Origin: Elgaria multicarinata webbii
Lineage: Eukaryota; Chordata; Lepidosauria; Squamata; Anguidae
DNA length: 64,000 nt
Reading direction: 5' to 3'
NCBI RefSeq assembly: GCF_023053635.1
Contig: NC_086172.1
Location: 123,975,681 to 124,039,680, forward strand
The number at the start of each line of letters is the position of its first letter. The stretch's first letter is position 1. Positions 1-11,500 of the stretch are shown here, piece by piece. The translations under genes were made by a program, and so were the position numbers. The notes under the pieces were generated by a model that did no database searches, was not told where the DNA came from, and saw nothing but the letters and a program-made list of their open reading frames with translations.

Positions 1-50
1 CAGCTGCTGAATCCTGTTAGCTCATTTACACTTTGTCCTTTGTGTCACAG

Positions 51-220
51 TTTAATAGACGACATCACTGCAGACGTTGTGGGAGGCTGGTGTGCAGTTC
101 CTGTTCTACTAAGAAAATGGTGGTGGAAAGTTGTCGGGAAAACCCAGCCCGCGTGTGTGACCAGTGCTACAGTTATTGCAACACGGAGGGTTCGACAGTA
201 TTGTCCCAGGATACAGAAAT
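51..220 (+). CDS. ZFYVE26: ZFYVE26 exon carrying most of the FYVE zinc finger
   Basis: The acceptor is the AG ending at 50 and reading starts in phase 0 ([11 protein letters not shown]). The R-R-H-H-C-R patch that binds PI3P and the zinc-ligand pairs CRRC, CSSC and CDQC are visible. The W-x-x-D motif and first Cys pair must lie in the upstream exon, outside the window. After CNTE the sequence is not conserved. The only donor that fits the phase of the next exon and looks acceptable is GT at 221, so the last 30 or so nucleotides are less certain. Confidence 0.85.
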
Positions 221-2481
221 GTGTGTAAACAGTCTTTCTCCATTTTTAATGTAGCTGTAATGGTGGTCGAGGATGTCACTATGTGACTCATCTTTACTTA
301 AAGTGATTTAGCCTTTACCTAGCAGTTCCCTTTGGGACTTGCGATCCCTAGGTGAAGGCTATTTTTATCTAGCTTTGTAATAACTTAGTTCCCAAAGAAC
401 TACAGCAAATTCTCATTCAGTAAGCCATGACCTTCCAGTTACTCTGTGGCAAGAAAAAGTAGATTTTTTTGTTAGCTAATATGTTGAAAATGCTTGTTCT
501 GTTGAAGTCCTCTAATTAACTTTTTCAAGCATGTTAAAATGGGTATGAAGCATCTTCCTTTCTTTTTTGTAGTTCAAAAGAGATGGATCAGGATCAAGAA
601 GAAGGTGAGGAGAGCAACTGTTTGTTGGCGTGTAATAGGGCTGAGTTCATGGATTTCCAGCTCTGGCTCTCAGTATGTTCTTGGGGGCAGCGCAGAAAAA
701 GTAAAAAGTCTGGTGGTGCCTTAAAAACCAGCAAATGCATTGTGGGAAGAGCTTCATAACCTTCGTTGCTGCAAGGCAAACATTTGCTGTAACTGAGCCA
801 GCACATGTGGTTTCAGGCATGGGTAAAGGAACCCTTAGGCTTAGGTAAAGGAACCCTTGTTACACTTGTAAATTGCTAACAAAGATTATAACTTTATATT
901 TCAAGCTACCTAACAATAAAATAACATAAGAAAATAGTGTCATAAAAAAATACTGCAGGAAAAATGGCAACCGGCTGCCCCTGTATTATGAAATCAGTAA
1001 AATTAACAAAGTAGAAGCCACTTTAAAAAAGCAAAAAAAAACCACTTTATGAACTTGACCTTCTTGTCCTTTTGAGTCCTCCCACCCTCTATGGTCGTAA
1101 GGGGAGTTCAAAGCACAAAGGTGACGTGAGGGTTTTTTTAATTGAGGGGAGTACTTAGAAATAAAATATCTCACTGCAGCAAGTAGAATATTTCAAGCAT
1201 TTAATGTTTAGGGGGCAATAGTCCATAGTGCTACAAATATTTTTATTTGTAGCCATTTGTCAAACGGAGCTTTTAGTCCTGAATTCTTTTTAACTTGTTT
1301 TTTTTCCTGCCATGCTAGGAGAGGACTCTGAGGATGTATGTTCAGATTATTCTGCAGTAGTTCAGGTACCAAAGATGGCAGAACTCGAGTGGCTTCTTTC
1401 TTTGAGGGAAGAAGAAAACGAAATTGTGCGTGGCGAGTTCTTTTACGAACAGGTACATTCATGCTCTTCAAGTGTGAAACAGACGTCTGTGTAGGGCAAG
1501 CAAGCAAGAAGGATAGAAAAGAGATGGGGAAAGGGGACACCTGAGGGATGGGGAGAGATCCAATGGATGTCCTTGAGCTTTTGGCAAGCAACTAAGGTTG
1601 CAATGCTTCCATCCCTGTAAGGGTGTCCATACTATTTAACCCTCTCCACCCACAGAAAGGGAAGTTCATGAGCAGAGAAGCAGGCTTATTCACAGGCCTC
1701 TTGGGCCACAGGCACAGAAACCTTAACTGTGTCTGGCACACTCTGCGTTTTGAAGGTGGTATTGGCAAAAAGAGGGTGTTCTGGCACAGGATTGAGGAAG
1801 GCTTTGGAATGGGGCCGGGGAAAGTTTGCTAGCCCTGGAATTGGTGAACGTATTTTCCCTCCAGCTGCTTCCTCCCAGCTTCTGCCCTTGCTGGTGTGAG
1901 CCTAGTAAGCAATTGGTTTTGGCAGTCCCTTCGTCTTTGAATTGCTCCACCCAAATTTCATAGTGACTAAATTGCAGCCCCATCAGATTGCATGTAAACC
2001 TCTTTGCATTGACTGTATGTCCAATACTGGAATTAAAGGGAATTAAATTCTGGAATTAAATTCTGACAGAGTTTTATAGTAAGGAATATAGTTCTGCCCC
2101 TGTCTTCTTGTGCTTGGTTGCTTGACATAGGTTCCTCCTAACAGATGGATTTCCTTAGCTGAACAAGAAGGTCCACCATGCTGTGGGTGGAGTCATGACC
2201 GCATCTGCGTTTCCTTTCCTCTTCCGATATACAGGCTCCCAGCGCTTCCTTGTGCATTGCCATCTTGAATCTGCACTCGAACAGCATTTCCTGTGGTCAC
2301 CAGTTGATAGAACATTGCTGCCGACTGTCCCAAGGCCTGACAAACCCTGAAGTGGACGCAGGTCTCCTCACGGATATCATGAAACAGCTGCTTTTCAGTG
2401 CCAAAATGATGTTCGTAAAAGCTGGAAGGAGCCAGGATCTAGCTCTTTGTGACAGGTAGATTGACAGCAGTCCTCCTGAGA

Positions 2482-2512
<31 letters not shown>

Positions 2513-5500
2513 TTTATTTATATAGCACCATCAATGTACATGGTGCCGTACAGAGTAAAACAGTAAATAGCAAGACCCTGCCGCATAGGCTTACATTCTA
2601 ATAAAATCATAATAAAACAATAAGGAGGGGAAGAGAATGCACCAAACCGGCACAGGGTAGGGTAAAACTAGCAGTATAAAGTCAGAACAAAATCAAGTTT
2701 TAAAAGCTTTAGGAAAAAGAAAAGTTTTTAGCTGAGCTTTAAAAGCTGTGATTGAACTTGTAGTTCTCAAATGTTCTGGAAGAGCGTTCCAGGCATAAGG
2801 GGCAGCAGAAGAAAATGGACGAAGCCGAGCAAGGGAAGTAGAGACCCTTGGGCAGGTGAGAAACATGGCATCAGAGGAGCGAAGAGCACAAGCGGGGCAA
2901 TAGTGTGAGATGAGAGAGGAGAGATAGGAAGGAGCTAGACAGTGAAAAGCTTTGTAGGTCAACAGGAGAAGTTTATATTGGATTCTGAAGTGAATTGGAA
3001 GCCAATGAAGAGATTTCAGAAGTGGAGTAACATGGTCAGAGCGGCGAGCCAAGAAGATGATCTTAGCAGCAGAGTGGTGAACAGAAACCAACGGACTGAT
3101 GTGAGAAGAAGGAAGGCCAGTGAGAAGAAGGTTGCAGTAGTCCAACCGAGAAATAACCAGTGCATGAACAAGCGTCTTGGCAGAAGAGACAGACAAAAAT
3201 GATCGAATCCTGGCAATATTATACAGGAAAAAACGACAGGATTTAGCTACTGTCTCGATATGAGGAATAAAGGAGAGCGAGGAATCAAATATAAAGCCAA
3301 GACTACGAGCTTCCTTGACTGGAGTAAGCGTAACATCATTGACAGTAAGAGAGAATGAGAGATGAGGAGAAGGTTTAGGAGGAAAAACAACCAATTCAGT
3401 CTTTGCCATATTAAGTTTCAAACGACGATGAAGCAACCAAGCTGAGATATCTGAAAGACATGCCGAGATACAATCGTGAACATCAGGAGAAAGATCCGGA
3501 GATGAAAGATATAATTGTGTATCATCGGCATACAGATTATATTGGAGGCCATGAGATTGAGTAAGATTACCCAAGGGCAACATGTATAAAGAAAACAACA
3601 GCGGACCAAGCACCAAGCCTTGCGGAACCCCTACAGAAAGGGGAAAAGAAGAAGACGAGCTGCCATTAGCCAACACGCTGAAAGAGCGACCCGCTAGATA
3701 GGAGGCAAACCAGTTATAGACAGAGCCACAAAATCAAAGGTCATGAAGGGAATCTAAAAGAAGATCGTGATCAACCGTGTCAAAGGCTGCAGTTAGATCA
3801 AGGAGAATAAGAACGGAATAATGGCCTTTAGACTTGGCAGTAAGAAGATCATTGGAAATCTTAGTAAGGGCTGTTTCAGTGGAATGCAAAGGACGGAATC
3901 CAGATTGAAAAGGATTCAGAGCAGAGTTACTAGAAAGAAAATCAAGACAACGAGAGTAGACCACACGCTCCAGGATCTTTGAAACAAAAGGCAACAAAGA
4001 GACAGGGCGGTAGTTAGACAGAGAAAGCACATCAAGAGTAGATTTCTTGAGAATAGGAGAGACTGTAGCATGTTTAAAAGCAGAAGGAAATGAACCAGAG
4101 GACAGAGAAAAATTAATAATATGAAGCAAGGAAGGGAGGATAGCAGGGATAAGATTAATAAAGACCCGAGAAGGAATTGGATCACGAGAACAAGTGGAAG
4201 GCTTCGAAGAGTGCAGTATTGTAGACAGTTCATCAGCTGAGACCGAAGGAAACACAGAGAAATTTGCAGGAGGAACTGACAGATGAGGAACAGGAACTGG
4301 AAGAGAAGCAGAGCTGGCCAGATCAGAGCGAATAGTTTGGATTTTAGCATTGAAAAAAGAGGCAAAGTTATTAGCAGACAGAGAGGCGGGGAGAGATGGT
4401 GGATTAGGCTTCAGGAGAGAATTGAAGGACGCAAAGAGCCGCTGAGGATGCATAGACATCCATGGTCTATGCCAGCCTTCTCCAACCTGGTGCCCTCTAG
4501 ATGTGTTCAACTGCAGTTCCCACAATCCTCAGCCATCGTGGCACATCTTGGCACCATCTTACAATTGCATCAAGCATCTGTTCATAGGAAAGACCACTAT
4601 TACCTTAGCAGTGTTGAGCAGTGTAGACCTATAATAGATCCGCTCATGGGTTGGCTTGCTTTTCTTTAGTTTAATTCCAAAAAAGAAAAGAAACCTTGAG
4701 ACTGTTTGCCTTTGTTAGAGGAACAGGGAATGGGGTGGTGGAGGGGCATATCCAACATTGATCCCCTTTCCTCTAAGGCTGTGTCTGCATCAGCACTTCT
4801 TCTTTGATGAAGATAATGGGCAGACCCACTGCACATTCCCTCGATGTGTTATTGTGCAGCTTCTTGCATGTGTAGCTTGTTGCACACAGCCCATGAATTC
4901 CATGCAAGTAAGCTTCCATGACTGCCTTTTATGTGGCTGATTAGAGCACGTTTGCATGTTAAATCTGGCAGGGATGGACTCCAGCCAGATTTAGTTGCTA
5001 TTAACCACCCAGATTGTGAGTAGCAGGAATGGGGTGTATACCAGATACACCTTTTGTATACCTGCCAACTAAGTTTAACACTTTGTTCATCTGATGACAT
5101 GGATTCTAGTCTATGAAGGCTTACGGCCTAATAAATGTGTTAGTCTGTAAAGGTGCCTTAGGATGCTGATTGTTCTGTTTTGGTTTTGCTGCAGCAAACT
5201 AAGGCCACCACTCCTGTGTTAAGTGTTGTCTCAGTTTCTGTCCACACAAGGGAAGTTGTGGAGAAGTTAGGATTTCCTCATTGCAGATCTAACTTCCACA
5301 TAACAAAATTCAGAAGTGGAGCCCTAATTGGAAGCAGTCTCCAGGATGAGGTGTAAACTCTACCCAGGACACCTCCTAAGAGGGGGATGCTGGTTGTAAG
5401 GTTTCTTTAAAAAGTCTAGAATATGGATTCTTCCCCCCCCCCTAAGAATAATACATAAAAGAGTTCTATGAAATGAACTCTTTAAAGGAAAAGTGATTGC

Positions 5501-8500
5501 AAGAGATGAGCGCAGAGAAGCCAGAGGGCAAGGTTGGGATGAAATACATGTATTACACATTATTGTACGTATGACCTGGTCTCATACTTCAAATACCTTA
5601 TTTTGGGCAACTGGTTTGGTTGGCCCAAATCCAGGTGTTGAAGTCTGCTCTTGTACATCCTGTATTGGAGGAAGGTTGCACCAGGGATGTTGAGAGATTT
5701 ACGTTTTTAAAGTTAAAGATTGTGCTGAATTTTTAAGTCATATGGATCCAATGTGCGTTCACATCTAACTACTATCTTGTTTTAACTCTTCCAACAGTTA
5801 CATAAGCAAAGTGGATGTGCTGAACATTTTAGTAGCGGCTGCCTATCGCCGTGTACCATCTCTGGATCAGATACTGCAGCCTGCCGCAGTCACTAGGCTA
5901 AGGAATCAACTTTTAGAAGCAGAATACTATGAACTAGCCGTAGAGGTAATGTCTGGGGAAAGGTGTAGCTGTGTAGTTCCTTAAATCATTACTCTGTTCT
6001 CTGCATGGAGATAACCTCTCTGGAAATGAACACAAATGTTGTGTTTTTGAATTGCATCCCAAGTCTCTTCCCAACAAGGAAACAGAGATTGACCCATCAG
6101 CCTTTGGGACTTTTCAGACTTGGTTTCTATAACTAATAAAATGTTGAAAAACAATGCTCAGGTGTTTTTGGTTTTACTCTGTATAACTGGTAGATTACGC
6201 AACTAAATATGATCTGATGAAACAGCAGGGGCCATTTTGTTGTGAGGAGGCATCCCTAATCGATTATGTCTTCCCAGTGCCTTGGAATGGCAGGGATCAT
6301 GTGACCAAGATCTTTTTAACTGTTGAGGCTGTAATTTAAAGGCACTTCTTTTTTTTAGGGTGTGTGGTTGTTTTCTGACTGGAGTATGGAAAACAAAACT
6401 TATTTAGTAGGGCATTTCCTTCTACGAATGAATGGCAGCTCTTGTTTCTTGAGTTATTCTACACCTTCAATAACTGAAAAAGGCTTGTAGATTGAAGTTC
6501 TGGCAACATGCAGATATATTTAAATGGAACTGATCAATTACCTGCCTTTTGAATCAGTTGTAGTCACTTGAGTAGACCTGCTGAAAACTCATTGGATTTC
6601 TGGGGTAGAGGTAGGAGGTGCTTGCTTTCTACTCTTCCCAACTCAGGGTGTCATTTAATCCTCTGGGTGATCCAAAATACATTTGGAGTGAACAACCATA
6701 TGGCAATTTGGATAACCTGACTCTGATCTTTATTTGGTATCTTGGAAGTGGACATTTGCCAAGTCAGACCATTGGCGCATTGAGTCACTCTTGTCTAGAC
6801 TTACTAGCAGTGGCCCTCCAGGGTTTCAGACAGAGCCATTTTCCAGGCCTACCTGGAAATGCCAAGAGCTGAATCTGAGTCTTGCAACATGCACTCTGCC
6901 ACTAAGCTGTGGCCCTTCTCCTCTTAATACTGTAACCATCCTAAAGCTGCTAGAGAAAATCATCCCCTCCCTCCCCCCCCAACTTTTTTGCCATAAGTTG
7001 AGTTAGAGTGAAATGAAATGCTCCTTTTATTATATTTCCCTTTGTGAGAAAAACATCTTGTATTTTGAATTGCAGTTGTAAATGTGATCCCTTTCCCCCC
7101 TTTGTGGTAGAGTGTATTTTTCTAAGCGTTATCAAATCAAGGCAAAATCTCCCCAATTGTATACTCCTGGTTTATATAAAGGGAAATAATTTCCCCTTCC
7201 TCCATATTTGAAGTATAACCTGCTGGTACATTTAATAATGGGGAATACCTCCAAAATACAATTGCAGTTGCATGCATATACATTTCCCCCCTTCAGAAAA
7301 CAAAAATGGCCATCTAAAACCAAGAAGATTACCTGTCTTTATTTTCGATGACTGTTTTCAGTAACCTGGTTTTTAGGTTTCTACGAAGACTGGCCTGGAT
7401 CCAGCTGGAGCGTGGCATGCATGGGGAATGGCTTGTCTTAAAGCTGGCAACCTAACTGCTGCCAGAGAGAAATTCAGCCGATGCCTGAAGCCACCTCTTG
7501 ACTTGAACCAATTAAATCTGGGGTCAAGAATGGTCCAAGATGTGGTACAATATCTGGAATCCACAGTGAAGCCCATTCTCTCTGTGGTAAGAATTCAATC
7601 TTCCCCTGCCTCAACAGCTGATCTCTTGGGGTGGATTCAGATTACGGCTAACTGCGCAATATGGCCACTTAACAAGTTTAGTATGTTGTGGCTCCAATCA
7701 TATGGAAAAAGACCTCTGCAGCCATTAGCTCAATGTTACCAAGCTCCTGCACCTGTTCATAAATCCAGAGAAGGAGCGCCCATGGTTTTGTGCCATGGTT
7801 ATTTAACACAGGAGCTGATGGTTGACCCTTTGAGGTTTGCCATGTTCCTGACTGCGTCTGGCTCAGATTGTGGCTCTGTTTGTACAACACAACAGCCCAT
7901 CATGGGTTAATTTAACCCCCATGAGTTGTTTAACCTACAGTGAGTCTGTGACGCATGCAGGGCAGATTTGATCACCATTTTGAATATGCAACTCTCACAT
8001 TGGAGTTGTTGTGTTGAGCAAACCCAGTGAGAATGGGTTATGTGAGGGTTAATCAGCACATGATGTGTTGTGAGGGTTGGTTATCCCTCACCTAACCCAT
8101 GCTCACCGGGTTTGCATGACATGACAACCCCCAATCGGGTGCCTATGCAACTTGGCGGCGGCTGGTGCCACTGCTCACCTTGGATTAAATAACCCATGAT
8201 GAGCTGCAACATGTTGTCTGTTCAAATCTGGTTTATAAATGGCATTTGCAGCATATCCCATTTGTGATTGAAACTGGCATGTTATGCCAACACCTTTCAC
8301 ATTTTAAATCTGTTTATACGTTTTGCTTTTTTTCTTTTATTCTGGATGTGCAATTGCTGGCCGTTTTATTGGGGTTTGGAGTAACGTCATGTGCATTGCA
8401 TTGGTTTATTCAACATAATTATTATTATTATTATTATTTATTTATATAGCACCATCAATGTACATGGTGCTGTACAGAGTAAAACAGTAAATAGCGAGAC

Positions 8501-11500
8501 CCTGCCGCATAGGCTTACATTCTAATAAAACCATGATAAAACAGTAAGGAGGGGAAGAGAAAGCAAACAGGCACAGGGTAGGGTAAACAGGCACTGGGTA
8601 GGGTAAAACTAACAGTATAAAGTCAGAACAATTAAATCCATCAAAGACAGTCGGGGTTACCATGATTCCAAGTACTATCAAGAAATGCTTGTCTTGGTTT
8701 GGAGTCTATTTGACAGCTCCCACTATCCAAGAAAATTATTTCTTTTATGCTTCAGCTGACATAAAATATTCTAGCATTTTACATCTTAAATAAGATTCTG
8801 ACTGGCTGCAGTTTTTGCTAAAACGCTGACAAAGACAGCAGCTGCTGGCCTTCCAGGCAAAAGCTATAAAAATGAAAAATGTCATGCTAGACAACATGCT
8901 GCAATTGTTGCTGGGACCATTTGCTTACGGAGTTGTCCCCAGCATCATGTACAGATCCCAACATCCCATGAAGTCGTGAGCCAGTATCACGTGGTTTGAG
9001 TGCCAGCTTACGGCTGGGGAGATCCAGATTCAAATCCTCACTCAGGCATAGAGCTCAGTGGGTTATAGAAACTGCTCTGCTTACTTTCACAGGGCTGCTG
9101 TGGGGCGGAGGGAGAAGCCTGAGCTCCTTGGAGTGAGGGTGGGATAAAAATTATAATAAAGAAATAGTCTTGAGCACTGGTTGTAACTTGCTAGGAATGC
9201 GCTGCTGGTGTTCATAGGGAGTACTATAGATCCAAGGTGTGGTACCACACTGAAATATGCCTATTTGCAAATGTGTAGCAGTTCAGCAGCACTTGCTGAC
9301 TTGCAACTGCCCTAAGAAATTGGAAACTGTGTGGGAGGCATCACCGTATGGTGGAAGCGACACTGTGAAATATAGCCTCTGTGGTTCATTTCTAGCCCAT
9401 GAGTGGGATCCAGCGAGGCCCTTTCTATTCAGAGAAGAGACTGAAATCTAGTGGAGCCTCATGCTGGAGGAATAGTTCCCTCTGCCACCTCCCACACTGC
9501 TCCAGAGGATCCGCCGTTCTTCTGAAGCAGCTTCTCAGGATGATGATGATGATGATATATTTATTTGTTACCCACCTCTCCCTTTGGATCGAGGCGGGGT
9601 ACAACACAAATGCAATAAAATACATATAATTGATTAAAACATTTAAAACTAATACATTATTAAAAGCAGCACATTATTAAAAGGCATCTTAAGGATGTTG
9701 CCGGGGGAAGGAGGAATTGTCGGAAATCTCTTCTTCCCCTGTTGCTCCAGTAGCAGTGTCCAGTGAGTAGAGTTCCATTCACAGGGACTCTGGACCCAAC
9801 CCAGTGACTTTTGATTTTCTTCCTCAATAGCAGGATGACGACTACTTTGCCACTTTGAGGGAACTGGAAGTGGCATTGAGGACACGAAGCCTCTCTCTGG
9901 AGATGACCCCTGAGGGGAAGATTCAACACAACACTTACTACCAAGAGTGCCTCTTTTATTTACACACCTATGGCACCAACCTAGCAATTATTAGTTTTTA
10001 TATGAGGCATGACTGCATGAGAGAAGCACTGCTGCATTTGTTAAATAAGGTAAGGCTTCTTGTAAGAGTTTGAGAAGTAGCTGTAAGGACTTACAAGCGG
10101 ATCTAAAATGGAGGCAATGTCTGTCCATACACTTGCCTTAATCCGTAGCATATTCTACTGGCTGCAAACTTGTTTCTGTTGTTTGTCCCTATACCCTTCC
10201 TAGCACTAGCCCTTGGAGGTGGGGCAAACCCACTGACGTTTTAACTGGGTAAAGCTTCAAACCTCCTGCACTCCTGAATGCTACATGCTACCTCCAGCAT
10301 CAGAGGCAGTAAGCCTACGTACACCAGTTGCTGGGGAACATGAGCAGGAGGATGGCATTGCACTCATGTCCTACTTGTGGGTTTCCTGTTGACAACTGGT
10401 TTGCCAAGTGAACAGAGTGCTGGACTAGATGGCCCCTTGGTCTGATCCAGCATGGCTCTTCTTATGCTCTTAAAACCTTTGGCTGGGATCCACAGGACAT
10501 ATACCTAGTTTCATGTGCCCAAGGAGACTTTGGTTTTCAACACTTGCACAGCAGCAGTCTCTCCCTCCTCCCTGCAAAACCATATGACAAACTGCTCTTG
10601 AAACAGAACGCTGCTAGACTGACATACTAAAAGAGGAGAGATTTATAGGGAGGGGAAAGAGACCTTGACAACTAATTGGAAACAAATGTTTCTTATAACA
10701 GTGCCGATAATTCCAAAGACTCATTGAGGCCGGATGGGCTGATAGTATTGAGCCTAATAATCCATCTGGCCTCTCTTTCTAAAAGGATCCTGTCAGATTT
10801 ATTCTTGATTATTTCTATAACCCAGAATGATAGATCTTTTAGTCTCTCCTCTTTTAGTATGTCAGTCTAGCAGCGTTCTGCAGACAACTTAACGATCTCT
10901 GTAAGTAAATTCTGATGTTTGCATTTGTAACGTAGATATTTACTCCTGGTTGGTATATATTTTTGTATATATACTTTAATTAACTGAATGATGATGTATT
11001 ACACCTTTTGATTACAATTTGTATGTCTGGATATATATAAGTTTTTTAAAGTATTTTTAAGGTACATAAACTTGTAAAACACCTCTAATTGTAAATATTA
11101 TGACTCAAAGGACTTTTTAATTTATTTTTTAGATAACAGCCCTGAGGAAGAGCGCAGTTTGCGTTCAAAACGCGTAGGCGGCACCTTGGCACTGTAAATA
11201 AACTTTTGTAAATAATTTTTTTAAAAAAGGCAGCACCTTGGCACTGTAAATAAACTTTTGTAAATATTCCGTTTTGAAGATTGCCTGGTTCTACCTTTGC
11301 CTTTGGCTTCTTTTTACATCCCTGCCTTGAACATAGCCTTCTTTGGCATCACCAGCCTTTATGAGGTCTACTTAAACCTCTCCTAGTATGATTTAGTGCA
11401 GACTGATAACATAAGCTTCTCTTAACAAAAGTAACGATATTGATGATGCAAGTGCGTCTAAAAGCTTCCATTGTATGCTGCTTTAGGAGAGCCCGCAGGG

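Noticed and set aside
7428-7910. 160-codon frame taken as a whole gene
   Set aside because: Only 7428-7586 belongs to the ZFYVE26 exon 7377-7586; the rest is intron read-through beyond a good GTAAGA donor.
11140-11180. A functional hammerhead ribozyme
   Set aside because: CTGAGGA and a stem are present, but the bases after the stem are AAAA rather than the needed GAA(A), so the catalytic core is not satisfied as written.
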